Shown here one piece after another: positions 43,700-52,817 of a DNA stretch of 64,000 bases. The stretch spans positions 62,001 to 126,000 of the forward strand of contig JAVTVJ010001205.1 of NCBI GenBank assembly GCA_034509425.1, given 5' to 3'. The notes beneath the pieces are model-generated. The model was given only the letters and a program-made list of their open reading frames with translations. It was not told where the DNA came from and searched no databases. A program made the translations under genes and the position numbers. Source of the DNA: Eopsaltria australis (lineage: Eukaryota > Chordata > Aves > Passeriformes > Petroicidae). Position 1 is the first letter of the stretch, and each line of letters opens with the position of its first letter.

Positions 43700-46060
43700 A
43701 TGGAGACCGTTGCAAAGGTCGTGAGTTTACTTTATAAGCAGTGGGGTATTAAGTGTAAGCTCAAGGATTTTTATATTGCTATTGCAAAACTCCTAGAGCT
43801 TGGGGCGATTGAGCGTCCAGCAGAAATATTACACCCAGAGGTGTGGGAGAAATGTACCAATGTTTTAGCAGAGGAAACTAAAGTCTCGGGCAGTGGGAAA
43901 AGTCTCAAAGCGTGGGGGAAAGTAGAAACGGCTTTACGCCAAGCGCTGGAACAACAGGAGACTTGGAAAGCTGCACGTGCATGTTTATTAGCTACTCCTA
44001 AGCTGGGGGTGGGAGCAATGACGCAGACAGACTCCGAGACCGGTCTATCTGAGAGCGGGGGTTCGCGGGGACCGGGCGCGCTTCCCTCCTCCCCGAACCC
44101 GAATCCAAACGCCCCGGGGCCCCCAGAAAACCTCCCGACCCTCCCGCCGAGCCCGCCGGATCCAACCCCTGCCGCGGGAACTTCCCAAACGTCCGCGGTT
44201 TCCCCCTCCATCCCTCCGCCGCCGGTTAGCGATCCAACGCTGAAAGCACAGCAATCCGCGCGATCTTTTTGGGAGGGATTGGCAACCGAAGCCAGGGAAA
44301 CCGAGAGGGCAGCTAGAGAAGGAGCGCGGGTGAACCCCCCTCCCCCGCCCTATGCAGTTCAAAATGGCGCGGGCGGCCAAGGAGATGGGCGGGGCCAGGG
44401 TTTCATTGGCGGGAGCGAGCAGAACGAACAAAGATCGCGAGTGTTCGCTGCTGCGCATGCGTGGGAAGAGAGAGCTGCAAACGCGCGGGCACGGGAGAGC
44501 GGCAGAGAGCGCATGCCCAGTCAAGAGCCGTGCTCAATGCCATTACCATTTAAAGGAGAGCCCTCCCCTTATGGGAGGCAGGGCAAGCCCAGGGGGCGGG
44601 ACCGGCACCGCCCCCGGGGGGAGGAGCGGGGTCGGAGCCACCAGAAAAGGCACGGAATCCCGGAAGTGCTCTGGCAGTCGACTTCTGGCTCTGAGTCCGA
44701 CAACAGCTCCGCTAGCTCTGCTGAGTTATCGGAAACTGACTGGGACACAGAGTCGGAAGAAGCAGAACTATCACAATTTGAAACGAAAACGAATAAAGTT
44801 TTAAATCGCGCCGGAAAGCAATCACAGTACAAATTCACCGACTGGGGAAAGATAAAAATAGCTTGTGCAGAATGGGTACCCTCAGCCGCAATCCATGCTT
44901 TCCCGGTGAGAACCACCGGGCAAAACGGGAACCAACAACAAGTATATGACCCAATAAACCCCAAAGATATACAGACGATTGTCAAAGCAATCTCAGAAAA
45001 GGGGATGGATTCCGTCATCGTTTCCACTCTCATAGACGGCCTTTTTAGCAATGAGAACCTGCTCCCCTTTGATATCAGACAAATAGGTCGCATGATTTTT
45101 GATGGGGCAGGAATGATTGTTTTTAAACAGGAATGGACAGACAATTGTGCGAACCTATTAGCCCAATCCTCTGGGGCGGAGCAACCACTGCATGGCTCGA
45201 GTTTATCTAGGCTGACAGGGAAACATGATGAGATGATTACACCTCAGCAGCAAGCTGCACAATTGCGAGCTGAGGAAGTTAGGGCCACAACCCGAGCTGC
45301 CAGAGAAGCCATTCGTGCTGCATCTCGTGTGATAGCTAAGCCTTCACCGTGGTGCGCCATAAAGCAAACAGAAAGTGAAAGCTTCACAAAGTTTGTGGAC
45401 CGCCTACAGGCAGCAGTAGACGCCTCTACCCTGCCTGCAACGGCAAAAGGACCCGTTCTAGCAGACTGCTTGCGGCAACAAAGTAACACTGTTACCAAAG
45501 AAATCTTGCGCTCCGTCCCAATAGGAGCCAGCCTGGCTGATATGATCAAACATGTGGTTAGGGAAGAACAGATAACCCCTTTTCAGGCTGTCGTACATGA
45601 TCTAACTAGTGCAATGGCGTGCTTCAAATGTGGGCAGGCAGGCCACATCACAACAGGCTGTCCCCACAAATCCCAGCCTCCCCCGGCGGGGCCTCCATCT
45701 CAAGCGCGCGTGAGAGGGCCCTGTTGGAGCTGCGGGACGAAGGGACACCTCGCTAAGGAATGCAGATCCCGACCCCAGGGAAACGGGAGGGGGAGGGGGC
45801 ATGCGGGCCGCACCCAGCCTCCTCCCGCTGCGAATGCAAGGCGGCCCATCTATGCCAACCCCCAGTGGGGTGGGGGACCCTCATTCCCTATGCCCCCGCA
45901 GGAGACAGCCAGTCTTGCACCCACACAAACGGTGCAAATGCAGAGTTTCACAGCACCGCCAGCAGCACCATTGCACCCACTGCAGCCACAAGCCGCACTT
46001 GTGCCACAGGGCCAGCAGGGGGCGCCCCAGAGCGGAACCCCTGGGTGGCCCTGGCCATGA
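43700..46060 (+). CDS. Young provirus gag polyprotein (786 aa)
   Basis: Structural polyprotein. The N-terminus METVAKV is not myristoylation-type (no Gly2) and resembles alpharetroviral matrix in its opening pattern. Residues of about 105-390 form a long Pro-, Arg- and acid-rich linker with a PPPY late-domain motif (residues 215-218) that would recruit NEDD4-type ligases for budding. Capsid follows, with a major-homology-like QTESESFTKFVDRL near residue 556. Nucleocapsid has two CX2CX4HX4C knuckles (641-654 and 675-688), then a Pro/Gln-rich tail. 786 residues is long for either alpha- or betaretroviruses. AUG 43700 is the first gag-frame start after the leader. Intact. Confidence 0.95.
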   Translation: METVAKVVSLLYKQWGIKCKLKDFYIAIAKLLELGAIERPAEILHPEVWEKCTNVLAEETKVSGSGKSLKAWGKVETALRQALEQQETWKAARACLLATPKLGVGAMTQTDSETGLSESGGSRGPGALPSSPNPNPNAPGPPENLPTLPPSPPDPTPAAGTSQTSAVSPSIPPPPVSDPTLKAQQSARSFWEGLATEARETERAAREGARVNPPPPPYAVQNGAGGQGDGRGQGFIGGSEQNEQRSRVFAAAHAWEERAANARARESGRERMPSQEPCSMPLPFKGEPSPYGRQGKPRGRDRHRPRGEERGRSHQKRHGIPEVLWQSTSGSESDNSSASSAELSETDWDTESEEAELSQFETKTNKVLNRAGKQSQYKFTDWGKIKIACAEWVPSAAIHAFPVRTTGQNGNQQQVYDPINPKDIQTIVKAISEKGMDSVIVSTLIDGLFSNENLLPFDIRQIGRMIFDGAGMIVFKQEWTDNCANLLAQSSGAEQPLHGSSLSRLTGKHDEMITPQQQAAQLRAEEVRATTRAAREAIRAASRVIAKPSPWCAIKQTESESFTKFVDRLQAAVDASTLPATAKGPVLADCLRQQSNTVTKEILRSVPIGASLADMIKHVVREEQITPFQAVVHDLTSAMACFKCGQAGHITTGCPHKSQPPPAGPPSQARVRGPCWSCGTKGHLAKECRSRPQGNGRGRGHAGRTQPPPAANARRPIYANPQWGGGPSFPMPPQETASLAPTQTVQMQSFTAPPAAPLHPLQPQAALVPQGQQGAPQSGTPGWPWP
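43718..43726 (+). promoter_or_regulatory. Candidate env splice donor inside gag
   Basis: AAG/GTC/GTGAGT: GT at 43718 (after gag codon 6) and a perfect GTGAGT at 43721 (after codon 7). Both cuts fall at codon boundaries. Alpharetroviruses also place their donor within the first few gag codons. Confidence 0.6.
45778..45784 (+). promoter_or_regulatory. gag-pro -1 frameshift site G GGA AAC
   Basis: Canonical slippery heptamer exactly in the gag frame (codons GGA at 45779, AAC at 45782). It is followed by a G-rich stretch (from 45785) that can pair with CCTCCTCCC at 45818-45826, a plausible stimulatory stem. The -1 frame then opens into protease. The same heptamer is used at gag-pro in simian type-D betaretroviruses. 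Confidence 0.85.
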
Positions 46061-46410
46061 AAGTAGGGAAAGAGCCCCTGATAGTGTGGGGAACATGCCG
46101 CCTCTATGGCAGTCAGGATCCCCATGTCATAGGGCTTCAGTTTTGGGCAGACACGGGTTCAGATTGTACAATCATTCCCCAAGCACATTGGCCACAACAT
46201 TGGCAATTTACAGAAGTCCCCCCAGTGAATGGTGTGGGAGGGCCAACCCGGGCATGGAAAAGCACCCAGTTGGTAGCTATAACACTTCACACAAAAAAGG
46301 GACCAGAACAGACAGTGGCAATCTACCCCTACATTCTACAGAACTCTCCACCTTTGATAGGAAGGGACGTCCTTGCTCTGTTAGGAGTCAGGATGACAAA
46401 TTTACCATGA
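45784..46410 (+). CDS. Young provirus protease (pro), via -1 frameshift
   Basis: Frame -1 to gag, overlapping gag by 277 nt. Low-complexity N-terminal linker, then an aspartic protease with active site ADTGSDCTII (Asp codon 46150-46152) and terminal LIGRDVLALLG. No dUTPase domain and no clear G-patch, unlike many betaretroviruses. It ends at TGA 46408-46410, six bases after the second slippery site. Alpharetroviruses encode protease in the gag frame, so a separate pro frame is a betaretrovirus trait. Confidence 0.88.
   Translation, partial: REGEGACGPHPASSRCECKAAHLCQPPVGWGTLIPYAPAGDSQSCTHTNGANAEFHSTASSTIAPTAATSRTCATGPAGGAPERNPWVALAMKVGKEPLIVWGTCRLYGSQDPHVIGLQFWADTGSDCTIIPQAHWPQHWQFTEVPPVNGVGGPTRAWKSTQLVAITLHTKKGPEQTVAIYPYILQNSPPLIGRDVLALLGVRMTNLP
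46398..46404 (+). promoter_or_regulatory. pro-pol -1 frameshift site A AAT TTA
   Basis: Canonical X XXY YYZ heptamer in the pro frame (codons AAT at 46399, TTA at 46402), one sense codon before the pro stop. Shifting -1 enters the pol frame directly. Confidence 0.85.
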
Positions 46411-49016
46411 GGGCCACTGCAGTTCATCCACCACTGCCAATCAAATTGACTTGGAAATCGTCAGAAATTGTATACGTGGAGCAGTGGCCCCTGTCAGAGC
46501 CTCGAATGGCAGCCTTGCTGGAACTGGTTGACCGTGAACTACAAAAGGGTCATATAGAACCCTCCATCAGCCCGTGGAACACCCCTGTATTTGTAATCCC
46601 CAAAAAGTCTGGAGAAAGTTACCGCCTCATCCATGACCTGAGAGAAGTAAATAAGACAGCCAGACCCATGGGCCCAGGTCAGACACTGCTGCCCATGAAC
46701 TCAGCTATCCCCGAAGGCCAGCCATGCGCTGTGCTGGACATTAAAGACTGTTTCTTTTCAATACCTCTGCACCCTGAAGACAAAGAACGTTTTGCTTTCT
46801 CTGTCATGTTCCCAAATGGCAATAGACCCAACCTTCGCTTTCAATGGAAAGTATTACCTCAAGGGTTCGTGGACAGTGCCTCCATATGCCAGATCACCGT
46901 GGACAAAGCACTGATGCCAGTCCGACACTCCTATCCTGCTGCAACCATCATCCAATACATGGATGACATCCTCGTCGCTGCACCATCAGCAAGCGAAGTG
47001 GATCACTTAGTGTCCACAATCACGGAGACTCTCCAAGCAAACGGCTTCGAGATCATGAGCGCGAAGATCAAGAAAGGACCCTGTGTGACCTTCCTGGGAG
47101 TAGGAATCACAAGCACCTACGTGACACCCCCCAAGGTGAAGGTCCGCCGAGACATCAAGACGCTCCATGACGTGCAGCGCCTCGTAGGATCCCTGCAGTG
47201 GCTCCGTAACATCGTCCTGATTCCTCCTGAGATCATGGACCCCTTGCATGAGCTCCTGAAAGGCAAGCACCCTTGGGAACCCAAACAAATAACACCACAA
47301 GCAGCGAGCTCTCTTGACTTCATTGAGCATCAGATGTCCACCAGCACCCTTGCCAGATGGAACCCAAGCATGCCGCTTGATTTATACGTCCACTTTACAC
47401 CGAAGGGAGGAGTGGGAGCACTAGCCCAAGGACCTTCAGAGAAGTCCCGACCGATCCAGTGGATAGTCCTTGGAAAACCGGCTCGTGCATTCTCCCCAGG
47501 AATCGAATGCATCGCCAACCTCATCACGAAGGGCAGGAAACTTGCCTTGAGACACCTGGGAACCGAGCCGACGAGAATCCACCTTCCCTTCCGCAAGCAG
47601 CCAATCACAGAATCAACCACGACACAGGAGCACCTAGCTCTTGCTCTCACAGGCTTCGCAGGAGAAATCTCCTACTCCGCCAAACCACCTTGGACCCAGC
47701 TACTGACCATTGTGGACATAGACGTGCCACCGAAGGTCGCAGACCGACCGCTGCCAGGACCGACGGTCTTCACAGACGCTTCCTCCACAACTTCTACCGC
47801 AGCGGCGGTGTGGCAGACGGGAGAACAGTGGCACTGCATCAAAGCACGTGATCCCACACTGTCAGTGCAACAGCTGGAGGCGACAGCAGTGGTTTTGGCG
47901 TGCGGACTCTTCCAAGAAGAACACCTCAACATCGTAACAGACTCTATATTCGTGGCAAGGCTCTGCCTGGCCATGTCAGGGCCAGGTGTGTCAGCATCTG
48001 CAGCAGCTCTAATGCTGGAAGAAGCACTCTCCTCGCGACAGGGCACCGTGTCTGTCATCCACATCAACAGCCACAACCCAGTTAAAGGTTACTTCCAGAC
48101 CGGCAACGACAAGGCGGACGCCGCAGCAAAGGGAGTGTGGACACTGCAAAAAGCTCGTCAATTGCATGAGTCACTCCACATCGGAGCCAAGGCACTGGCG
48201 AAGAGATGCGGAATCTCGGCAGCAGACGCAAAACATATAGTGGCCACCTGCCCTCATTGCCAGAAGCTACCCCTATGGTCCAGTGGGATCAACCCAAGAG
48301 GTCTCAAGCCCTCAGAGATCTGGCAATCAGACTTCACTTTATGTCAACTGCTGAAGCCTCGGGCATGGCTTGCAGTGACAGTGGACACTTACAGCGGAGT
48401 GATCGTGGCCACGCAGCACCCCAAAACTAACTCTAGAGCCACAATTCAGCACTGGCTGACAGCCATGGCGTGGCTTGGCATCCCCAAACAGATTAAAACT
48501 GACAACGGTTCCAATTTTACCTCCAGACCAGTGCAGGAATTCGCCTCGAAATGGGGCATCACTCTAGTGCAAGGTATCCCATATAACAGCACCGGGCAGG
48601 CCATTGTTGAGCGAGCAAATCAGACCCTGAAAGCCAAGTTAGAAGTACTAGCAAAAGCAGAAGGCTTTGAAAATTCCATTCCCTCAGGGGACCAAGCACG
48701 TATACTAGCAACCGCTTTGCTAGCACTGAACCAGTTCTCTAGAGGGGATGAAACAAACTGTCCCGCTCAAAAACACTGGGCCACCCGAGCATTAGAGGAG
48801 GGCCCACAAGTCATAATTAAAAATGAACTAGGCGGATGGGAACGGGGCTGGAGACTGGTACTCACAGGGCGGGGGTACGCAGCTGTCAAAAAGGAAGGCA
48901 AAATCAAGTGGTGTCCACTGAGGTCAGTAAAGCCAGACCTTCAGAATGAGCAGAATGAGACTAATGAGAACTGTGAGTTTCTGTTTACAGGACATGCCCG
49001 TGGGACACCCTCGTAA
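46404..49016 (+). CDS. Young provirus pol (RT, RNase H, integrase), via -1 frameshift
   Basis: About 870 codons after the second slippery site. RT: LPQGFVDSA and YMDD (46956-46967). RNase H: FTDASS, LEATAVVLA, TDSIFVA and NDKADAAAKG. Integrase: H-H-C-C motif ending CPHCQ near 48260; catalytic Asp 48330, Asp 48501 and Glu 48609, giving the D,D(35)E spacing; C-terminal KWCPLRSVKP. The same frame is open back to 45801, but that part overlaps gag and pro, lacks retroviral motifs and is not translated in this model. It ends 23 nt inside env. No lesion seen. Confidence 0.95.
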   Translation, partial: TMRATAVHPPLPIKLTWKSSEIVYVEQWPLSEPRMAALLELVDRELQKGHIEPSISPWNTPVFVIPKKSGESYRLIHDLREVNKTARPMGPGQTLLPMNSAIPEGQPCAVLDIKDCFFSIPLHPEDKERFAFSVMFPNGNRPNLRFQWKVLPQGFVDSASICQITVDKALMPVRHSYPAATIIQYMDDILVAAPSASEVDHLVSTITETLQANGFEIMSAKIKKGPCVTFLGVGITSTYVTPPKVKVRRDIKTLHDVQRLVGSLQWLRNIVLIPPEIMDPLHELLKGKHPWEPKQITPQAASSLDFIEHQMSTSTLARWNPSMPLDLYVHFTPKGGVGALAQGPSEKSRPIQWIVLGKPARAFSPGIECIANLITKGRKLALRHLGTEPTRIHLPFRKQPITESTTTQEHLALALTGFAGEISYSAKPPWTQLLTIVDIDVPPKVADRPLPGPTVFTDASSTTSTAAAVWQTGEQWHCIKARDPTLSVQQLEATAVVLACGLFQEEHLNIVTDSIFVARLCLAMSGPGVSASAAALMLEEALSSRQGTVSVIHINSHNPVKGYFQTGNDKADAAAKGVWTLQKARQLHESLHIGAKALAKRCGISAADAKHIVATCPHCQKLPLWSSGINPRGLKPSEIWQSDFTLCQLLKPRAWLAVTVDTYSGVIVATQHPKTNSRATIQHWLTAMAWLGIPKQIKTDNGSNFTSRPVQEFASKWGITLVQGIPYNSTGQAIVERANQTLKAKLEVLAKAEGFENSIPSGDQARILATALLALNQFSRGDETNCPAQKHWATRALEEGPQVIIKNELGGWERGWRLVLTGRGYAAVKKEGKIKWCPLRSVKPDLQNEQNETNENCEFLFTGHARGTPS
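48977..48990 (+). promoter_or_regulatory. env splice acceptor
   Basis: Pyrimidine-rich GTTTCTGTTTACAG, cut after 48990, four bases before the env ATG at 48994. A join from either gag-internal donor is in the env frame. Confidence 0.7.
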
Positions 49017-50910
49017 AGCGTACACCCCTGTTCCAGAGGAAAATGACAGACCTCCCAGCCGTCAGGCAGCACCCAAGAATTCTGTACCGGTGAAAACCAG
49101 ACGTCAACAGTGTTTTTGTGTGATTTTGCTGTTGGGGCTTGTTACCAGGGGACAAGCCAGTCCAAACCATTACTCTCATCAGCCATTCAGGTGGGTCATG
49201 CAACACCTGTCAAATGACAAGGTACTCAAAGAAACCACCACACCGAATGCCCCATCCTTTGTGATCCGCATTTCCGATCTGTTCCCTGGAAAACCAAAAG
49301 TAAACCCCTATTCCCCTCATGTTACAAGTATGCATCTATCTTATTGGTGCCCAGCCTCAAACCCAGGGAAGAAGTACTGCAATTACCCAGGGTGGGGATA
49401 TTGTGGGTACTGGGGCTGTGAAACCATTGTTACAAATGCCGGACCATCGAGACCTGGGTGGGAACCTCAAAAGCCTGATGAGTTTTTACAGTTCACCTGG
49501 GCTCCAACTGGTTGTAAACAACCTGTCATCCTTCAGGAAAAATACTATCGAAACTATCATAAAATCCCTAAATCTCGGAGGTGCACTGACTATAACATGA
49601 CCGTTTTGCAACCAGATCACCCTAGTTGGGCCACAGGCAGGATGTGGACAGTAGTTATTCAGGGATCAAAAGAGTGGGTGAATGTGCGAATTATCAAGCT
49701 CCAACCCCCTGCATCCCGGGCGGTTGGGCCAAACAAAGTTATTAAAGATGTACTGAAAGGGAAGAACACAACCCACTCCAAAGCCTTGCCCACAAAAATC
49801 ACTGATACCCTGATCGGTCATGCAGATGCCTCCCAGACAAGTAGTTTAGCCAAGTCTGACCCTGACCCAATCTTTCGTATGTTAGAAGCTACCTTTCTTT
49901 CCCTGAACGAATCCAACCCGAACCTAACTGATTCCTGCTGGCTTTGCTATGACGTCAAACCCCCTTTCTACGAAGGAATTGCTTTAGATATCCCCTTCAA
50001 TTACTCCACAGCTGACTCCCCTCACCAGTGCAGGTGGGATACTCCCCGCAGAGGAATCACCCTGAGTCAAGTCACGGGTCGAGGCAGATGTTTTGGCAGT
50101 GCAACCTTAGCAAAGAAAGGCAACATCTGCACCAAAGTTGTCAAGCCCAACAGAAAGAATAAGTGGGTGGTTCCATCCGCATCTGGGATGTGGGTTTGTC
50201 AGCGATCTGGAGTGAGTCCTTGTGTGTCTCTTGCCAAATTCAATGATTCCACTGACTTTTGTGTCCAAGTTCTAATTGTTCCTAGGGTCCTGTACCATAC
50301 CGACGAAGAGATGTACCACCTCTCTGAGAAACCCGACCGGCTCCACAAAAGAGAACTGTTAACAGGTGTAACTATCGCAATGCTGCTCGGCCTGGGAGCA
50401 GCCGGAACGGCCACGGGTGTCTCAGCTCTTGCGACCCGAAACCAAGGACTGTCTCAGCTACAAATGACCATCGATGAAGACTTGCAGAGGATCGAGAAAT
50501 CCATTTCCTTTCTAGAGAAATCAGTTTCTTCACTCTCAGAAGTGGTCTTGCAGAACAGGCGAGGATTAGACCTCTTGTTCATGCAACAAGGAGGCTTGTG
50601 TGCCGCCTGGAAAGAGGAATGCTGCTTTTATGCAGACCACACAGGAGTCGTCAGAGACTCCATGGCAGAGCTCCGAGATAGGCTAGCTCGGAGACAGAAA
50701 GACAGGGAAGCCCAACAGAGCTGGTTTGAGTCCTGGTTCAATCAATCACCATGGCTCGCCACACTAATTTCCGCCTTGGTAGGTCCATTGGCAATGTTGC
50801 TTTTAGCTTTTACCTTTGGACCATGCCTGCTGAACAAACTAGTCTCTTTTATCCAGACCCGTCTGGAACGGGCCAACATTCTGTTTTTAGAACATCAACA
50901 AATGCTGTAA
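48994..50910 (+). CDS. Young provirus env glycoprotein (gammaretrovirus-type)
   Basis: 638 codons from the first AUG after the splice acceptor (frame open from 48946). Long N-terminal region, then a signal hydrophobic run (CFCVILLLGLV). The surface subunit is Cys-rich with several N-glycosylation sites and a CWLC motif near 49936, the CXXC type that links surface and transmembrane parts in gammaretroviruses. Furin site RLHKR at 50338-50352, then a Gly/Ala-rich fusion peptide. The transmembrane subunit has an immunosuppressive-domain-like LQNRRGLDLLFMQ, CX6CC (CAAWKEECC, near 50599-50625) and a membrane span near 50770-50840, then a short tail. Expressed from spliced RNA. Intact; unlike the alpharetroviral type in the two ERVK envs. 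Confidence 0.94.
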   Translation: MPVGHPRKAYTPVPEENDRPPSRQAAPKNSVPVKTRRQQCFCVILLLGLVTRGQASPNHYSHQPFRWVMQHLSNDKVLKETTTPNAPSFVIRISDLFPGKPKVNPYSPHVTSMHLSYWCPASNPGKKYCNYPGWGYCGYWGCETIVTNAGPSRPGWEPQKPDEFLQFTWAPTGCKQPVILQEKYYRNYHKIPKSRRCTDYNMTVLQPDHPSWATGRMWTVVIQGSKEWVNVRIIKLQPPASRAVGPNKVIKDVLKGKNTTHSKALPTKITDTLIGHADASQTSSLAKSDPDPIFRMLEATFLSLNESNPNLTDSCWLCYDVKPPFYEGIALDIPFNYSTADSPHQCRWDTPRRGITLSQVTGRGRCFGSATLAKKGNICTKVVKPNRKNKWVVPSASGMWVCQRSGVSPCVSLAKFNDSTDFCVQVLIVPRVLYHTDEEMYHLSEKPDRLHKRELLTGVTIAMLLGLGAAGTATGVSALATRNQGLSQLQMTIDEDLQRIEKSISFLEKSVSSLSEVVLQNRRGLDLLFMQQGGLCAAWKEECCFYADHTGVVRDSMAELRDRLARRQKDREAQQSWFESWFNQSPWLATLISALVGPLAMLLLAFTFGPCLLNKLVSFIQTRLERANILFLEHQQML

Positions 50911-51058
50911 CCCAAACTGCAAACACTGTGAATCGCAAGACTTTTCTAACTTGCCTTGCGAAGTCTACTCAGGTATACCGAACCCCTTTTCCCTTGTCAA
51001 GTTACTACCTCATACCTCACTTCGATACATGTATCTATGACTACCTCATTCATTTGTG

Positions 51059-51074
51059 AAAAAGGGGGGGGAAG
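51059..51074 (+). promoter_or_regulatory. Polypurine tract of young provirus
   Basis: AAAAAGGGGGGGGAAG directly before the 3' LTR. Confidence 0.92.
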
Positions 51075-51427
51075 TGTGGTAGATAGGGACAGGCGGACGG
51101 AAGATCTCGCGATGTGACGGAAAGCAAGGGCAGCATGGAACCCTCCTCCCTTCCTTCCTGCATGATAACAGATCACCCAGAGTATGCAACTTCTCCTAAC
51201 CCCGTAGTTTTCCACTCCTTACTAACCCTAGCTATCCCATCGTCCCCCTTCTGACGTAGTGAAGCCCCCTAGACTATTTAACCTCGTGAGATAAGGAAAT
51301 AAACGCCATTTGACCATCCACCACGTTGGTGTCTGTGAGTCCATGGCCCGAGTGGCCCGGGTGAGGCCGGGCTGCCGTGCTGTCGTTCTTGAGCCAGGTC
51401 GCCTGCCTTCATAGCAAGAAGGCAACA
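51075..51427 (+). mobile_element. Young provirus 3' LTR
   Basis: 353 bp, one substitution against the 5' LTR (C at 51203). Confidence 0.96.
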
Positions 51428-51496
51428 CCTGGGACAAACATGTCAGGTGCCAAGGGCAGGCTTAATCCCAAAGCACATGGAGGGAAAATTAGACAA

Positions 51497-51555
51497 CGGG
51501 GGTTGGGGTAGATGACCTTTAAAGGTCTCTTCCAAACCAAGCTCTTCTATGATTT
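51497..51555 (+). mobile_element. CR1 LINE 3' tail
   Basis: Contains the CR1 terminal words GGTAGATGACCTTTAAAGG, TCTCTTCCAAACCAAG and TTCTATGATTTT. Short, 5'-truncated. Confidence 0.75.
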
Positions 51556-52241
51556 TTTGACCCAAGAGAAGAGGACTCAGCTGAGCTGAGCTTGCTCAGG
51601 GCGGCCCCGACGAGGCGATTTCATTGCTGGGACCTGTAAATATGAAGGTGGACTCTGCTTTGCAGGCCAGGATGTTGGTACAGCCCCATTGCACATGCCA
51701 ACAGACTAAAGTGTCTTAAGCAACTTAAATAGCTTTAAGCAGCTTTGAAGACTTAGATACTTGAAGCTTATAAAGCAGTTTAAGCTGCTTAAACCACTCT
51801 AGGACTTTAACAAGGGCCCCATGATGCTGCTCCTCACCTGGCGAGTGAAACAAAGCTGGCTGCAGCTCCCTCGCCATCGGCTGAAAGGATGGAGCTGCAG
51901 GGTTGCCACAGATCCAGCCAGGAATCTGCTGATATTGAGATGCTTTGTCAATGATGTTGTATGAAATAATGCATAATATACTTTCTCCCTTTGGTTAACT
52001 CATTGTTACTTTCTTTTCTTTTAGCTACCTCACTTCCTCAGCCACAGCTGTGTCTCTTTTTTTCTATTTTCGCCCATTTAGTTCAGGCTCTTTCAGTTTC
52101 TCTTTTCTGTCTAATTAATTCTTCCTAAAGAGATCAGTGGGCTTCTCTTACTGCAGTGATACACTTTTATGAAGAAAACACGTCTCAATTCAACCTATTC
52201 AATCCACAGAGCCATGCTGGGGGCAACCGTTCATTTGTATC
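51556..52241. other. Intergenic, nothing recognised
   Basis: Includes a run of imperfect CTTAAA(G)CAGCTTTAA-type repeats near 51715-51800. No gene seen. Confidence 0.5.
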
Positions 52242-52812
52242 TGTCGTGGGTTGACCCCGGCCAGGGGCCAGGTGCCCACTCAGTCACTCTATCACTCCCC
52301 CTCCCACTGGGAGAGGGGAGAGGATAATACTGAAAAAGACTATCAGGGTGAGTAAAGGCAGTTTTATTACAGTGGAGGAAAAAAATAGAACAAGCAAGTT
52401 GAAAGTTGCGTGCGCAAGAGCAAGAAGAGAAAACAATCAATCTCTACTTCCCATCAGCAGCGATGTCCGGACACTTTCTGGGAAGCAGGGCTCCAGCACA
52501 CGTGATGGTTGCTCGAGGAGGCAAACATGGACAAGTCCCGAATGCCTCCCCCTCCTCCTCTCTTCCTTCCCTTATATATCTGAGCTGATGTTATATGGTA
52601 TGGAATATCCCTTTGGCTGACTGGGGTCAGCTGGCCTGCTGGTGTCCCTCCCAGGATCTTGCCCCCCCATCCCCTTCAGTGGGGGAAGGAATGTCACAGG
52701 GACAGCACAGCTTGGCAGTAGCCAAAACACTGCTCTGTTATCAACACCAGCTACCAAAGCAAAGTACAGCAGTGTAAGGGCTGTGAGCTTTACCCCAGTC
52801 AGACCCAATACA
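52242..52812 (-). mobile_element. Solo ERVL LTR (5-bp TSD)
   Basis: 571 bp with exact 5-bp target duplication GTATC (52237-52241 and 52813-52817). Minus sense begins TGTATTGGGTCTG and ends GGTCAACCCACGACA, typical of common bird ERVL LTRs. AATAAA on the minus strand is near 52360. Confidence 0.92.
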
Positions 52813-52817
52813 GTATC

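Larger units (their letters stand above)
43216..51427 (+). mobile_element. Young complete provirus, alpha/beta-like gag-pro-pol with gamma-like env
   Basis: 8212 bp with an exact 6-bp target duplication CCTGGG (43210-43215 and 51428-51433). The two 353-bp LTRs differ at one position (A at 43344, C at 51203). Order: LTR, tRNA-Phe primer site, gag, pro, pol, env, polypurine tract, LTR. All four coding regions are open, and the frameshift and splice signals sit where they should. Inference: a very recent insertion, possibly still coding-competent and perhaps polymorphic in the population. Confidence 0.96.

Noticed and set aside
46293..46299. A AAA AAG as pro-pol slippery site
   Set aside because: It is in frame but over 100 nt before the pro stop and within the protease fold; AAATTTA at 46398 is canonical and ideally placed.
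45801..46397. N-terminal 200 codons of the long pol-frame ORF
   Set aside because: It overlaps gag and pro in a third frame, has no retroviral motif, and lies upstream of the pro-pol slippery site; pol is entered at 46404.
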